DNA of 42,278 bases. Origin: CAZAEL01 sp964484135. GTDB taxonomy: Bacteria > Elusimicrobiota > Elusimicrobia > FEN-1173. The stretch is taken from assembly GCA_964484135.1 (NCBI GenBank), contig CAZAEL010000018.1:1-42278 (forward strand), in the 5' to 3' direction. This document shows positions 23,260-31,651 of the stretch, piece by piece. A program made the translations under genes and the position numbers. Each line of letters begins with the position of its first letter. Positions within the stretch are counted from its first letter, which is position 1. The notes below the pieces were generated by a model that made no database searches, was not told where the DNA came from, and saw only the letters and a list, made by a program, of their open reading frames with translations.

Positions 23260-24857
23260 CCGTACCGTCCGCCGGACTTGTGCCGGAGCGCGGCCCCGAC
23301 GAAGTCCCGGAACAGGGGATGGGGATGGAGGGGCCGGGACTTGAGTTCCGGGTGGAACTGGACCCCCACGAACCAGGGGTGGTCCTTGAGTTCCACGATT
23401 TCCCCCAAACGCAGCTTGGGATATTCGCCGGTCACGCGCAGCCCGGCCTTTTCCAGCCTGCCGCGGTATTTGTTGTTCAATTCGAAGCGGTGCCGGTGGC
23501 GCTCCATGACCAGGTCCCGCTTGTACGCCTTGTGGGCCAGGGAATCGCCCTTGAGCCGGCAGGGGTACACGCCCAGCCGCATGGTGCCGCCCATCTGCCG
23601 GACCTTTTTTTGCTCCTCCATCAGGCAGATGACGGGGTGGGCGGTCCGGGGCGCGACCTCCGTGGTGTGGGCCTCTTTGAGGCCCGCCACGTGCCGCGCC
23701 ACCTCGATCACGGCCATCTGCAGGCCCAGGCAGATGCCGAAATAGGGGACCTTCTTTTCGCGGGCGTACCGGACCACCGCGATCTTGCCCTCGATGCCCC
23801 GGTCGCCGAAGCCGCCGGGGACCAGGATCCCGTCCGCCTGGAGCAGCTGGGCCTCCAGGTGCCTGTCCTCCACGTCCATGTATTTCACGACGACCTTGGC
23901 GTTGTTGGCCAGGCCGCCGTGGAACAGCGCCTCCCCGAGGGACTTGTACGCGTCCTTCAGTTCCACGTATTTCCCCGCCACCGCGATGGTCACCTCGTGG
24001 GCCGGCGCGCGGACGCGGTCCACCATGTCCTTCCAGGTGGACAGGTCCTTGTGGGGGCTGCGCTGGCGCAGCATCATCAGGACCAGCTCGTCCAGGCCCT
24101 GGCGCTCGAACATGAGCGGCACGGCGTAGATGGTGTCCACGTCCACGGCCTCGATCACCGCTTCCACGGGCACGTTGCAGAACAAGGCGATCTTGGCCCG
24201 GATGTCCTCGCCCAGGGGCCGGTCCGTGCGGCAGAGGATGATGTCCGGGTCGATGCCGATCTCCCGCAGGGTGCTGACCGAGTGTTGGGTGGGCTTGGTC
24301 TTGAGTTCCTCCGAGGCCTTGATGTAGGGCACCAGCGTCAGGTGGATGTAGAGCACGTTGTCGCGGCCGATGTCCTGGCGCATCTGGCGGATGGCCTCCA
24401 GGAAGGGAAGGCTCTCGATGTCGCCCACGGTACCGCCGATCTCCGCGATCACGATGTCCCGCCCGCGCGCCACGCGCTTCAGCCGGTTCTTGATTTCGTT
24501 GGTGACGTGGGGGATGACCTGCACCGTCTTGCCCAGGAACTCCCCCCGCCGCTCCTGCTGGATCACGGTGTCGTAGATCTGTCCCGAGGTGCAGTTGTTC
24601 TCCTTGGACATGTCCTGGTCCAGGAAACGCTCATAGTGGCCCAGGTCCAGGTCGGTCTCGGCGCCGTCCTCGGTCACGTACACCTCGCCGTGCTGGTACG
24701 GGCTCATGGTGCCGGGGTCCACGTTCAGGTACGGGTCCAGCTTGATCATGGTCACGTTGAGGCCCCGCGACTTGAGCAGGCGGCCCAGGGAAGACGCGGC
24801 GATGCCCTTGCCCAGCGAACTCACGACGCCGCCCGTCACGAAGATGTATTTGGTCAT
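23256..24857 (-). CDS. pyrG: CTP synthase
   Basis: PyrG aminates UTP to CTP with glutamine or ammonia. The 533-aa protein begins MTKYIFVTGGVVSSLGKGI with the synthetase P-loop. The glutaminase half has the nucleophile in FGICLGLQMAVIE and the His-Glu pair in VQFHPELKSRP. Length is typical. ATG 24857 is chosen over a long in-frame extension to 25514 that overlaps kdsB. It overlaps kdsB by 4 bp, so kdsB-pyrG-kdsA form a coupled CMP-Kdo unit. Confidence 0.98.
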   Translation of the reverse strand: MTKYIFVTGGVVSSLGKGIAASSLGRLLKSRGLNVTMIKLDPYLNVDPGTMSPYQHGEVYVTEDGAETDLDLGHYERFLDQDMSKENNCTSGQIYDTVIQQERRGEFLGKTVQVIPHVTNEIKNRLKRVARGRDIVIAEIGGTVGDIESLPFLEAIRQMRQDIGRDNVLYIHLTLVPYIKASEELKTKPTQHSVSTLREIGIDPDIILCRTDRPLGEDIRAKIALFCNVPVEAVIEAVDVDTIYAVPLMFERQGLDELVLMMLRQRSPHKDLSTWKDMVDRVRAPAHEVTIAVAGKYVELKDAYKSLGEALFHGGLANNAKVVVKYMDVEDRHLEAQLLQADGILVPGGFGDRGIEGKIAVVRYAREKKVPYFGICLGLQMAVIEVARHVAGLKEAHTTEVAPRTAHPVICLMEEQKKVRQMGGTMRLGVYPCRLKGDSLAHKAYKRDLVMERHRHRFELNNKYRGRLEKAGLRVTGEYPKLRLGEIVELKDHPWFVGVQFHPELKSRPLHPHPLFRDFVGAALRHKSGGRYG

Positions 24858-25615
24858 GGTCTTTTCCTCAAAACCTCCTCCACCCGCCGGGCGTCCGCCG
24901 GTCGGTCCACGCCGATGGAATCGTCCGGCGTCAAAGCCACCCGAATGTCCACGCCGTTCTCCAGCGCGCGGAGCTGTTCCAGCCGCTCCGTCCCCTCCAA
25001 AAAACTTTCCGGCCACCGGACGAACCGCCGAAGAAGGGCGGCGGCGTAGGAATAGATCCCCAGGTGCTTGAACACCCGCCCGCCGGCGCGGAGCCCGGGC
25101 AGGGCCCGCCCGCGCGGCGGGGCCTCCCGAAAGAACGGCAGGGCGGCCCGGGAAAAATACAAGGCGTCTCCCCGCCGGTCCACCAGGACCTTCACCACGT
25201 CCGGGCTCCGCCAGGCGGCCTCGTCGGCCAAAGGCGCGGCGGCCGTGCCCATGGCCACGCGGGGGTCCCGGTGCAGGGCCACCACCCGGGACACGGTGCG
25301 GGAGGTCATGAGCGGCTCGTCGCCCTGGATGTTCAGATAGAGGCGGGCGCGCACCCGCCGGGCCACCTCGGCCACGCGGTCCGTGCCGCTGCGGCAGCGG
25401 CGGGAGGTCAGGAGGGCCTCCCCGCCCAGTCCGCGCACGAAACGGAGGATGTCCCCGTGGTCGGTGGCCACGATCACCCGGGGCAGGGCCCGCCGGGCGG
25501 CCTCGTACACCCATTGGATCATGGGCTTGCCGGCCAAAGGGGCCAGGGGCTTCCCCGGAAAACGCTGGGAGGCGTACCGGGCCGGGATCACCCCCAGGAC
25601 GGACGACGGCATCAT
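24854..25615 (-). CDS. kdsB: 3-deoxy-manno-octulosonate cytidylyltransferase (CMP-Kdo synthetase)
   Basis: KdsB activates Kdo with CTP to CMP-Kdo for WaaA. The 253-aa protein has VIPARYASQRFPGKPLA, the nucleotide-binding start, then RSGTDRVAEV and LNIQGDEPL, and near the C-terminus TERLEQLRALENG. Start: the first of two consecutive ATGs (25615) overlaps the heptose-kinase stop in an ATGA junction. It is preferred to the in-frame run to 26617, which lies inside the kinase gene. Confidence 0.96.
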   Translation of the reverse strand: MMPSSVLGVIPARYASQRFPGKPLAPLAGKPMIQWVYEAARRALPRVIVATDHGDILRFVRGLGGEALLTSRRCRSGTDRVAEVARRVRARLYLNIQGDEPLMTSRTVSRVVALHRDPRVAMGTAAAPLADEAAWRSPDVVKVLVDRRGDALYFSRAALPFFREAPPRGRALPGLRAGGRVFKHLGIYSYAAALLRRFVRWPESFLEGTERLEQLRALENGVDIRVALTPDDSIGVDRPADARRVEEVLRKRP

Positions 25616-26610
25616 CGTCTCCGCGCGTTCCAGTGGGAGAGGGCGGCCTTGAGTTCCTCCGGCCGGCAAGTGGCGGTCCCCAGCTTGGCCACCACCACGC
25701 CCGCGGCCAGATTGGACAGCCGGGCGGCCTCCTCGAAGGAGCACCCCGCGGCCAGGGCCAGACTGAAGGCGGAGATCACGGTGTCGCCCGCGCCGGTCAC
25801 GTCGAACACCTCCTGGGCCTGGGATGGAATGTGCACCACCCGGCCCTTGTCCTGGTAAAGGCTCATGCCCCTCTCGCCCCGCGTGATCAGGACGGTCCGG
25901 CAGCGCAGGCGGTTCAGGATGCGGCGGCCCAGGGCGTCCACATCGTCGTCGTTCTGCGGCGGGAGGGACCGCATCCCCTCCGTGGCCTCCTTGAGGTTCG
26001 GGGTGATGCAATGCACGCCGCGGTATCTCAAGAAATGCTCCACCTTGGGGTCCACGGTCACGAACTTGTTGAAGCGCCGGGCCAGCCCCAACACGGCGCG
26101 CAGGAAGGAGGCGGAAACCACCCCTTTCCCGTAATCGGAAATCACGATGCCTTTCACCGTCCGGATGCGGTCCCGCACTTCGCCGAGCAGGCGCGACAAG
26201 GTGTCCCGGCCCAGGGGCGCCCGGCTTTCCCGGTCGAAACGCACCACCTGCTGGTGGCCGGCGATGACCCGGGTCTTGAGGATGGTGGGGCGGGAGGGAT
26301 CCCGCACCACGCCTTCCACGTCCACGCGCCGTTCGCGCAACAGGGACAGCAGACGGTCCCCCTCCGCCTCCCGGCCGACCACGGACAACAGGAGGGGCCT
26401 GCCCCCCAGGGCCGCGATGTTCACGGCCACGTTGCCCGCGCCGCCCGGCATGAATTCCTCCTGCTGGACGTCCACCACGGGCACCGGCGCCTCGGGCGAC
26501 AGGCGGCTCACCTGGCCCCGGATGTACCGGTCCATCATCATGTCGCCCACCACCAGGAGCGGCGTGCCGGCGAACCGGGGAAGTCTGGACAGCAGCGAGG
26601 GGGCGTTCAT
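25612..26610 (-). CDS. rfaE1: D-glycero-beta-D-manno-heptose-7-phosphate kinase (RfaE1/HldA type)
   Basis: The enzyme adds the 1-phosphate to heptose-7-phosphate on the way to ADP-heptose for the LPS core. It is a PfkB/ribokinase fold protein of 332 aa with FMPGGAGNVAVNIAALGG and the catalytic motif FDVTGAGDTVISAF (Asp276 as base). It lacks the C-terminal adenylyltransferase domain of bifunctional HldE, so a separate HldC-like enzyme would be needed; none is in the window. It overlaps kdsB by 4 bp and follows a 148-bp gap. Confidence 0.94.
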   Translation of the reverse strand: MNAPSLLSRLPRFAGTPLLVVGDMMMDRYIRGQVSRLSPEAPVPVVDVQQEEFMPGGAGNVAVNIAALGGRPLLLSVVGREAEGDRLLSLLRERRVDVEGVVRDPSRPTILKTRVIAGHQQVVRFDRESRAPLGRDTLSRLLGEVRDRIRTVKGIVISDYGKGVVSASFLRAVLGLARRFNKFVTVDPKVEHFLRYRGVHCITPNLKEATEGMRSLPPQNDDDVDALGRRILNRLRCRTVLITRGERGMSLYQDKGRVVHIPSQAQEVFDVTGAGDTVISAFSLALAAGCSFEEAARLSNLAAGVVVAKLGTATCRPEELKAALSHWNARRR

Positions 26611-26758
26611 CGGTCAAAAGGGAGCGGCGGAAGGAGAGACGAAAGGAAGCCGCCGGGGACGGCGGGAGAAGAATTCAAAGGCGGAATCCCTGCGCAAGCG
26701 GGGAAGGGGAGGGAAGGTCCCGGCATGCACGACTTTGTACAAAATCCGCGGACAAACT
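26611..26758. other. Intergenic gap with hairpin and palindrome, possible promoter region
   Basis: There is no gene in this 148 bp between the DUF3108 gene and rfaE1. A hairpin CCGCCG-GGGA-CGGCGG lies at 26650-26665 and a perfect 10-bp palindrome TTTGTACAAA at 26734-26743. No convincing -35/-10 pair is visible. The gap is long for this tightly packed region and is the best place for a promoter of the rfaE1-kdsB-pyrG-kdsA run. Confidence 0.35.
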
Positions 26759-27673
26759 TCAATGCGGGCCGTCGGCCGGCGCGGGCGCCGGTTCTTTTTC
26801 GGAAGCTTCGGGCTCGGCCGCCTCGTGGTCCATGTCCTTTTCCGGTACGGTGTCGTCGAAAGAATCCCCGCCCACGGAATATTCGACCATTTCCGCGTCA
26901 AAGGCGCCCACCAGCACGCGGGACCGGAGCAAAACCGGGATGCGCCGCTCGTCCGCGGTCATCCACACCTCGAGCTTCCCCTCCCCCTCCTTTTGGAAAA
27001 TCCCCTCTCCCGCCAGGATGGGCTCGATGCGGAAGCACTCGAAACGGCCGGCCGGCACCTTGATCCTCTGGATCTTCTTGATGTGGACCTTGAGGGGCCA
27101 GGTCCGGGCGCCGGAGTTGGCGTCCAGCATGTAATCGTGGCCGACCCGCAGGTCCCGCGTCCGGATGTAATAGAGGCTGGACAACACGTCCTGCACGAAG
27201 GCCGGGATGCCTCCCTCGATCACCTGTTCCTTGTTTTTCCGTTTCTTCCAGTACACGAAACGCCCGCGGGGGTGGTCGTAGTCCGTGCGGCACTCCCGGC
27301 GGTAAAGCCCTTCCCGGATCCGCTGGTAGAAGCGCACCGAGCAAAGGCTCTCCGCGTCCATCCAGGACTCGTTCTTGTCCCGCACCTTGAAGATCAGGTC
27401 CATGGCATTGTTGGTGCGGGCCTTGGACAGGATGTAGTAGGCGGGGCGGCCGTTGACCTCCTCCAGGCGCTTCACCTCCAGCGTCGCGTGCCCCGCCGGG
27501 ACGAAGCCGTATTTGATGACGTACAGGATGGATTCGCCTTCGCGGAAAACGTCGTTCTTTTCCTGCCGCCAGACGAAGGACGACGCCGGGGACGAGAGCC
27601 CGAGGGCGCCGACAAGCAAAAGGGCGCGGGCGGGGGACGCCCGCCGGGCCGCAGAAGGCCGGAAAAGCTTCAC
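26759..27673 (-). CDS. DUF3108-family exported protein
   Basis: A 304-aa protein with an N-terminal basic/hydrophobic leader (about 1-35, ending near SSPASSFVW) suggesting export. The DUF3108 pattern follows: GESILYVIKYGFVPAGHATLEV, then DMLSSLYYIR-like DVLSSLYYIRTRDL, and GEGKLEVWMTADERRIPVLL. The last 35 residues are an acidic Glu/Pro/Ala tail. Family members are predicted periplasmic beta proteins without a settled role, often near cell-envelope genes. GTG 27673 overlaps the upstream methyltransferase stop (GTGA) and is preferred to the extension to 28246. Confidence 0.85.
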   Translation of the reverse strand: MKLFRPSAARRASPARALLLVGALGLSSPASSFVWRQEKNDVFREGESILYVIKYGFVPAGHATLEVKRLEEVNGRPAYYILSKARTNNAMDLIFKVRDKNESWMDAESLCSVRFYQRIREGLYRRECRTDYDHPRGRFVYWKKRKNKEQVIEGGIPAFVQDVLSSLYYIRTRDLRVGHDYMLDANSGARTWPLKVHIKKIQRIKVPAGRFECFRIEPILAGEGIFQKEGEGKLEVWMTADERRIPVLLRSRVLVGAFDAEMVEYSVGGDSFDDTVPEKDMDHEAAEPEASEKEPAPAPADGPH

Positions 27674-28224
27674 CGGACCATCAGGAACGCCTTGGCGGTC
27701 AGGACCCCGACGCCGGCCAGCCATCCCACGAACGCGTTGTATTCTCGGTTCTTGCGGTACCGGGACCAGAGGAATGTCTCCGCGTTCTCCCGGCGCAGAG
27801 GCCGCAGGCGCGGAAGGAAGCGGTGGGTCCGGGCGGCGTAGGCCCGCCAGGCGTCCCCGAAGTATTGCTCCAGGGACCGTTCCTCTTCCTTGATGCGCCG
27901 CGGGTACACCCAGAAGAAAAGGACCACGAACACCGTCCACAAGAGGACGTTGTGCCAGAGCAGGCCGGCGCCGGTGCCGCCCAGACAGAAGCCCAGGGCC
28001 AGCAGGAAGCTGCCGCCGTACAACGGGTGCCGCCAGAAAGCGTACGGCCCGTCCTGGGCCAGGCGCCTGCCTTTCTCCAAGTACCCCGCCGCCCAGCCCC
28101 GCAGCAAGAGCCCGGCCAGGGCCAGGCCCACGCCCAGGGCCATGCGCCCCCAGGACGCCACGTGGGAAAAGAAAACGTACAGGAACCCCGCCAAGAAACC
28201 CAAAGGCACGCGCCAACGCGACAT
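27670..28224 (-). CDS. Isoprenylcysteine/phospholipid methyltransferase-like membrane protein
   Basis: A 184-aa integral membrane protein with several helices and the ICMT/PEMT signature. DGPYAFWRHPLYGGSFLLALG binds SAM, and EEERSLEQYFGDAWRAYAART supplies the conserved glutamates and arginine-rich tail. Related proteins methylate isoprenoid-linked or lipid substrates; the substrate here is unknown. A good GGAGG lies 8 bases before ATG 28224. The ATG overlaps the upstream stop (TGATG). Neighbours are a lipid-linked-sugar type glycosyltransferase and a DUF3108 protein, so a lipid-carrier substrate is an inference. Confidence 0.85.
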   Translation of the reverse strand: MSRWRVPLGFLAGFLYVFFSHVASWGRMALGVGLALAGLLLRGWAAGYLEKGRRLAQDGPYAFWRHPLYGGSFLLALGFCLGGTGAGLLWHNVLLWTVFVVLFFWVYPRRIKEEERSLEQYFGDAWRAYAARTHRFLPRLRPLRRENAETFLWSRYRKNREYNAFVGWLAGVGVLTAKAFLMVR

Positions 28225-30401
28225 CAATCGGACCTCCTCGAGACATCCTCGCCGTTCACGGACAAGACGCCGTTTTCCAAACCAAAATCCTCCACCGCCA
28301 CGCGGAAGGGCAGCCCTTTGGAAGGCTCCAGGGAAAAAACCTTGCGCGTGTACTTCCGGGCCAAAAACAAAGGCAGGGGCACGCCGGCCAGCCGGGCCCT
28401 TTCCACGGCCAGCCGCAAGGAGCGCCGGTCCGGGGACAATCGGGCGGAAGCCTCCGCTTCCACGGAAACGCCGGCGGCCTTTCCCCGCACACGCGCCCGT
28501 CCGTTTTCCAGGGACACCTCCGTCTCCTTCAGCCAGCGCGCCTTTTTCGCCAAGTAATCCCGCAGCGTCTCCGCCGTGATCCGGACCGAAGGCCGGACTT
28601 CCCCCACGCGCAGGAGATGCAATTCGCCTTCCTGCAGGAGCCGCGGCAGGTTGACCTCCACCTCCCGGCAATCCAGCGCCGCCTCCCGCAGGACCAGGCC
28701 GCGGTAGTTCAGAGACCGGCATTCTAGTAAAATTCGAGCGAACGCGCCCCGGGCCGCCGAGGCCGCCGGGCCCGGCACCAGCCTGACCCGCAACCCTTCC
28801 GCCTCAAAACGCGGCAGAGGGAACCGCCGGAGGGAGATGTCCACCTCCCCCAAACCCGAGGGCCAGGGCACGGGCTTCGGGTCCTTTTGGAGGAGCACGG
28901 CGGAAGAACCGTCCGGCAGGGGCCATTCCTCCACGGGCGAGAAGGTTTTCTCCAGCCACAAGGGCGGCCGCTCCAGGAGCTCCCGGGCCTCGGTCAAATA
29001 CCCCAGCGTGAACGCGGGCCCCAGATCCCCCCGCTTGTACAGGATGAAATCGGAGAAATCCCCCAGGTTGTTCTTGGGAGAAAGGACGGTCACCGGGAAA
29101 TCCCTGAGCCGGGAGGCCAGGCTGAAAAGGACGGAATGGAAATAGGGGTGGTTGGCCACGAGGGCCAGCCGGGGATGAGCCCCCCGGGCGGATTCCCGCA
29201 CGCGGCCGAGGATCTCGTCGGTCTTCCAGTCCGCCTTCGTCGCGAAATCCGCGGGCAGTTTCAGACGTTCCATGAGCGGCGCCGCGAAACCGAAACCCTG
29301 GAGAAGGGCCAGGCCCAGGGCCGCGCCGGTCCAGCCGGCCCGCCAGGCCGCGCGCTGCGGGGGACGGGCCAACGCCTTGACGAAAAGGACCGACAGCAGG
29401 GCCGCAGCCGGCAAACAGGGGACGTAATAACGCAGGTCCTTGTTCTGGATCAGGCTGAAAAGCGCCAGGGGGACCAGCGCCCAGAGCAGAAGGTCCCGCC
29501 ACCGACGGCGGAACGCCAGGGCCAGGCCGCAGACGTAGGGGACGCCCAGGAGCCACAGGAAATGCAGGCGGAAAACGCCGCGGGCGTACCAGGTCCAGCC
29601 CGCCAGGCTCCACACGCCCGGGTCGCCCGCTTCCTTGAGGGAGGAAAGCTTGCGGACCCGGACGAAGGAGGAAACGCCGTTGAGCAGGTACCAGGGCCCG
29701 GCCGCGGCCAGGAAGACGGCCAAGGCCAGCCCCAACGGTTTCCAACGCCGGGCCCGGACGCCGTTCCACAGAGCCCAGGCCAGGGGCAGGGCCACGTACA
29801 CGCCGAAGGTCCACTTCAGCAGGAACCCCAGGCCCAAGACCCCGCCCAGCACCGCGCTCCAGGCGGGGCGGCGGAAATCCTCCGCCTCCCACAAACAGAC
29901 GTACGCCAGGGCGACCCAGGCCGCCAGAGGAAAATCGATCATGGGCCGCCGCAGCAGGAAGAGGAGACCGGGATAAAAGGACCCGAGGGCCGCCGCGGCC
30001 AGGCCCGTTTCCGGCGAGTCCAGACGGCGGCCCAACTGGAAAAGGGACAGCGCCAGGACCGACAAAAAGAACAGGTTGACGGCAACGGCCCGGTCCGCCG
30101 CGGCCTGGACGCCGCCCTCCGGCGCCCGGGGGGGCAGGGCCGCGGCCAGGAGCAGGTGATAGAAAGGCGGGTAGTTGGAATAGGAAGGCCGCAAGGGGCG
30201 GGCCCAGTCTCCCGCGGCCAGGGCGTCGCGGTACTCCAGCGCGATCTGCAGATGGTGGGATTCGTCCCAGGCCGGGGGCCGGGTGTCGGCCTTGAGCCAC
30301 AGCAGGAGGAAGGCGGCCTGGGCCAGGAAAAGGCCCGCCAGCAGGACGCCGTGCAAAGGCCGCAGGGGCGCCGCGGACGGAGGAGCGGACGGGAGATTCA
30401 C
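28224..30401 (-). CDS. GT39-like membrane glycosyltransferase fused to an LmeA/DUF2993-like domain
   Basis: The first ~500 residues are a multi-pass protein of the ArnT/PMT (GT39) superfamily. DESHHLQIALEY is the acidic catalytic loop after helix 1, and SYSNYPPFYHLLLAA and LLRRPMIDFPLAAWVALA follow. These enzymes move a sugar from a polyprenyl phosphate carrier. The last ~190 residues (from about 535) lack membrane helices. They look like an LmeA/DUF2993 lipid-binding domain: SLNYRGLVLREAALDCREVE, VRPSVRITAETLRDYLAKKA and a GVLSVNGE ending. GTG 30401 overlaps the ligase stop (GTGA); an ATG 72 bases upstream would overlap the ligase more. Confidence 0.78.
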   Translation of the reverse strand: MNLPSAPPSAAPLRPLHGVLLAGLFLAQAAFLLLWLKADTRPPAWDESHHLQIALEYRDALAAGDWARPLRPSYSNYPPFYHLLLAAALPPRAPEGGVQAAADRAVAVNLFFLSVLALSLFQLGRRLDSPETGLAAAALGSFYPGLLFLLRRPMIDFPLAAWVALAYVCLWEAEDFRRPAWSAVLGGVLGLGFLLKWTFGVYVALPLAWALWNGVRARRWKPLGLALAVFLAAAGPWYLLNGVSSFVRVRKLSSLKEAGDPGVWSLAGWTWYARGVFRLHFLWLLGVPYVCGLALAFRRRWRDLLLWALVPLALFSLIQNKDLRYYVPCLPAAALLSVLFVKALARPPQRAAWRAGWTGAALGLALLQGFGFAAPLMERLKLPADFATKADWKTDEILGRVRESARGAHPRLALVANHPYFHSVLFSLASRLRDFPVTVLSPKNNLGDFSDFILYKRGDLGPAFTLGYLTEARELLERPPLWLEKTFSPVEEWPLPDGSSAVLLQKDPKPVPWPSGLGEVDISLRRFPLPRFEAEGLRVRLVPGPAASAARGAFARILLECRSLNYRGLVLREAALDCREVEVNLPRLLQEGELHLLRVGEVRPSVRITAETLRDYLAKKARWLKETEVSLENGRARVRGKAAGVSVEAEASARLSPDRRSLRLAVERARLAGVPLPLFLARKYTRKVFSLEPSKGLPFRVAVEDFGLENGVLSVNGEDVSRRSD

Positions 30402-31651
30402 GGCGAAGGACGGTCTCCCCGCGACGGGGCGCGCGACAGCGCGCTGGCGCAGCCCGCCAGGAAAAGCAGACACATCACCACCTCGGAGTCATGGCTCCAG
30501 GATTCTGTCAGTCCCGCCAGCACGAGGCCCGTAAATCCCACCCACAGCCCGGACGACCACCCGGCGCCGGAGGCCCGCCAGAACATCCGCCCCAGGGCGA
30601 TCAACAGCGCCACGTACGCCGCCAGACCCAAAACCCCCCGCTCCACCCCCATCTGGAAAAAGATGTGATGCACCTCGGTCCAATCCATGTCCGGCCGCGA
30701 CCCGCCCCACCGCAGTTCGTCCGGGCGGATGTGCACGTTGCCGGGCCCCACGCCCAGGAGCGGATGTTCCGCCATCAAGCGGAGGGACCTGTCCCAGAGG
30801 CCCAGGCGAACCAGGCTGTTGCTGTCCTGCCGCAGGTGGACGAGCCCCAGCAGCCGGTTCCGCAAAAAGGGGCTCGCGGCCGCGGCGGCCGCGCCCAGGG
30901 CCAGGAGCAGCGCCATCACGGCCATCAGCCGCTTTTGGCGCTTCACCAGCGCCCACAACGCCACGGCCGCGGCCAGGGAGAGCCACACCCCGCGGCTCCC
31001 GCTGGCCAGGACGGCGCCCAGCACCGCCAAAGCGCCGGCCCCCCAGAACCGCCGTTGTCTTCCCGTGGTGAAAAGGGCCCCGGCCAGCAACAGGGGCCAG
31101 GCCAGGAGCAGGACCTCGGCGTAGGTCAGCGGGTGGTTGTAGAAACCCACGGCGCGGCCGTTCCAGGCCGCCAATCGTCGGGCCAGGGCCGCGGGCAGGG
31201 CCTCCGTCCAGGCGGGCCCGCTCAATTGCCGGGCCGCGGAATCCCAATTGAGGCCCGCCGCGTACTGCAAAACGCCCCACAGCGCGGCCACGGTCAAGGC
31301 CCCCAGGAAAAGCCCCAGGTTCCGGGGCACGTCCTCCGGCTCCTGGGCCTGGGCCGCCAGGAAAAAAACCACGATGAGACCTTCGCTCATCACGTGGCGC
31401 GCGCCCGCGACCCGGTCCTGGGAAAACACCCAGGCCAGGAGGGTCACGCCCGCATGGGCCAGCCAGGGCCATTCCAGCCCGGTCCACCGGTACCGCCGCC
31501 AGCCGGGCCGGAGCAGGACGCCCAGGAGAAAAACCCCCAGGGCCGCGCCCCAGGCCAGGTTGCTGGCCGCGATGGACACCGGCAGGCAAAACGCCAGAAG
31601 TCCGACGGCGATCTTCCGGGCCGTTGCCATTCGATCCGCCTCCGGGCTCAC
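30398..31651 (-). CDS. O-antigen ligase/polymerase family protein (Wzy_C)
   Basis: A 417-aa protein with about ten to twelve membrane helices and the Wzy_C/WaaL hallmark loop. The key segments are LGLWDRSLRLMAEHPLLGVG, GNVHIRPDEL and WTEVHHIFFQMGVERGVLGL, where the histidine-bearing segment is the conserved periplasmic site. Such enzymes ligate undecaprenyl-linked O-antigen to lipid A core, or polymerise it. GTG 31651 overlaps the GT4 stop and has GGGAGG 4 bases upstream; an ATG at 31630 with its own GGAGG is an alternative. Ligase versus polymerase cannot be settled here. Confidence 0.86.
   Translation of the reverse strand: MSPEADRMATARKIAVGLLAFCLPVSIAASNLAWGAALGVFLLGVLLRPGWRRYRWTGLEWPWLAHAGVTLLAWVFSQDRVAGARHVMSEGLIVVFFLAAQAQEPEDVPRNLGLFLGALTVAALWGVLQYAAGLNWDSAARQLSGPAWTEALPAALARRLAAWNGRAVGFYNHPLTYAEVLLLAWPLLLAGALFTTGRQRRFWGAGALAVLGAVLASGSRGVWLSLAAAVALWALVKRQKRLMAVMALLLALGAAAAAASPFLRNRLLGLVHLRQDSNSLVRLGLWDRSLRLMAEHPLLGVGPGNVHIRPDELRWGGSRPDMDWTEVHHIFFQMGVERGVLGLAAYVALLIALGRMFWRASGAGWSSGLWVGFTGLVLAGLTESWSHDSEVVMCLLFLAGCASALSRAPSRGDRPSP

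Noticed and set aside
24858..26617. N-terminal extensions of pyrG (to 25514) and kdsB (to 26617) in the same frame
   Set aside because: The extra residues lie inside the upstream genes in another frame; the family N-termini and ATGA overlaps mark the true starts.
28887..30668. Long plus-strand frame (593 codons) opposite the GT39-like gene
   Set aside because: Gln/Gly/Arg-rich shadow without any domain; the opposite strand encodes a credible membrane protein with overlap junctions on both sides.
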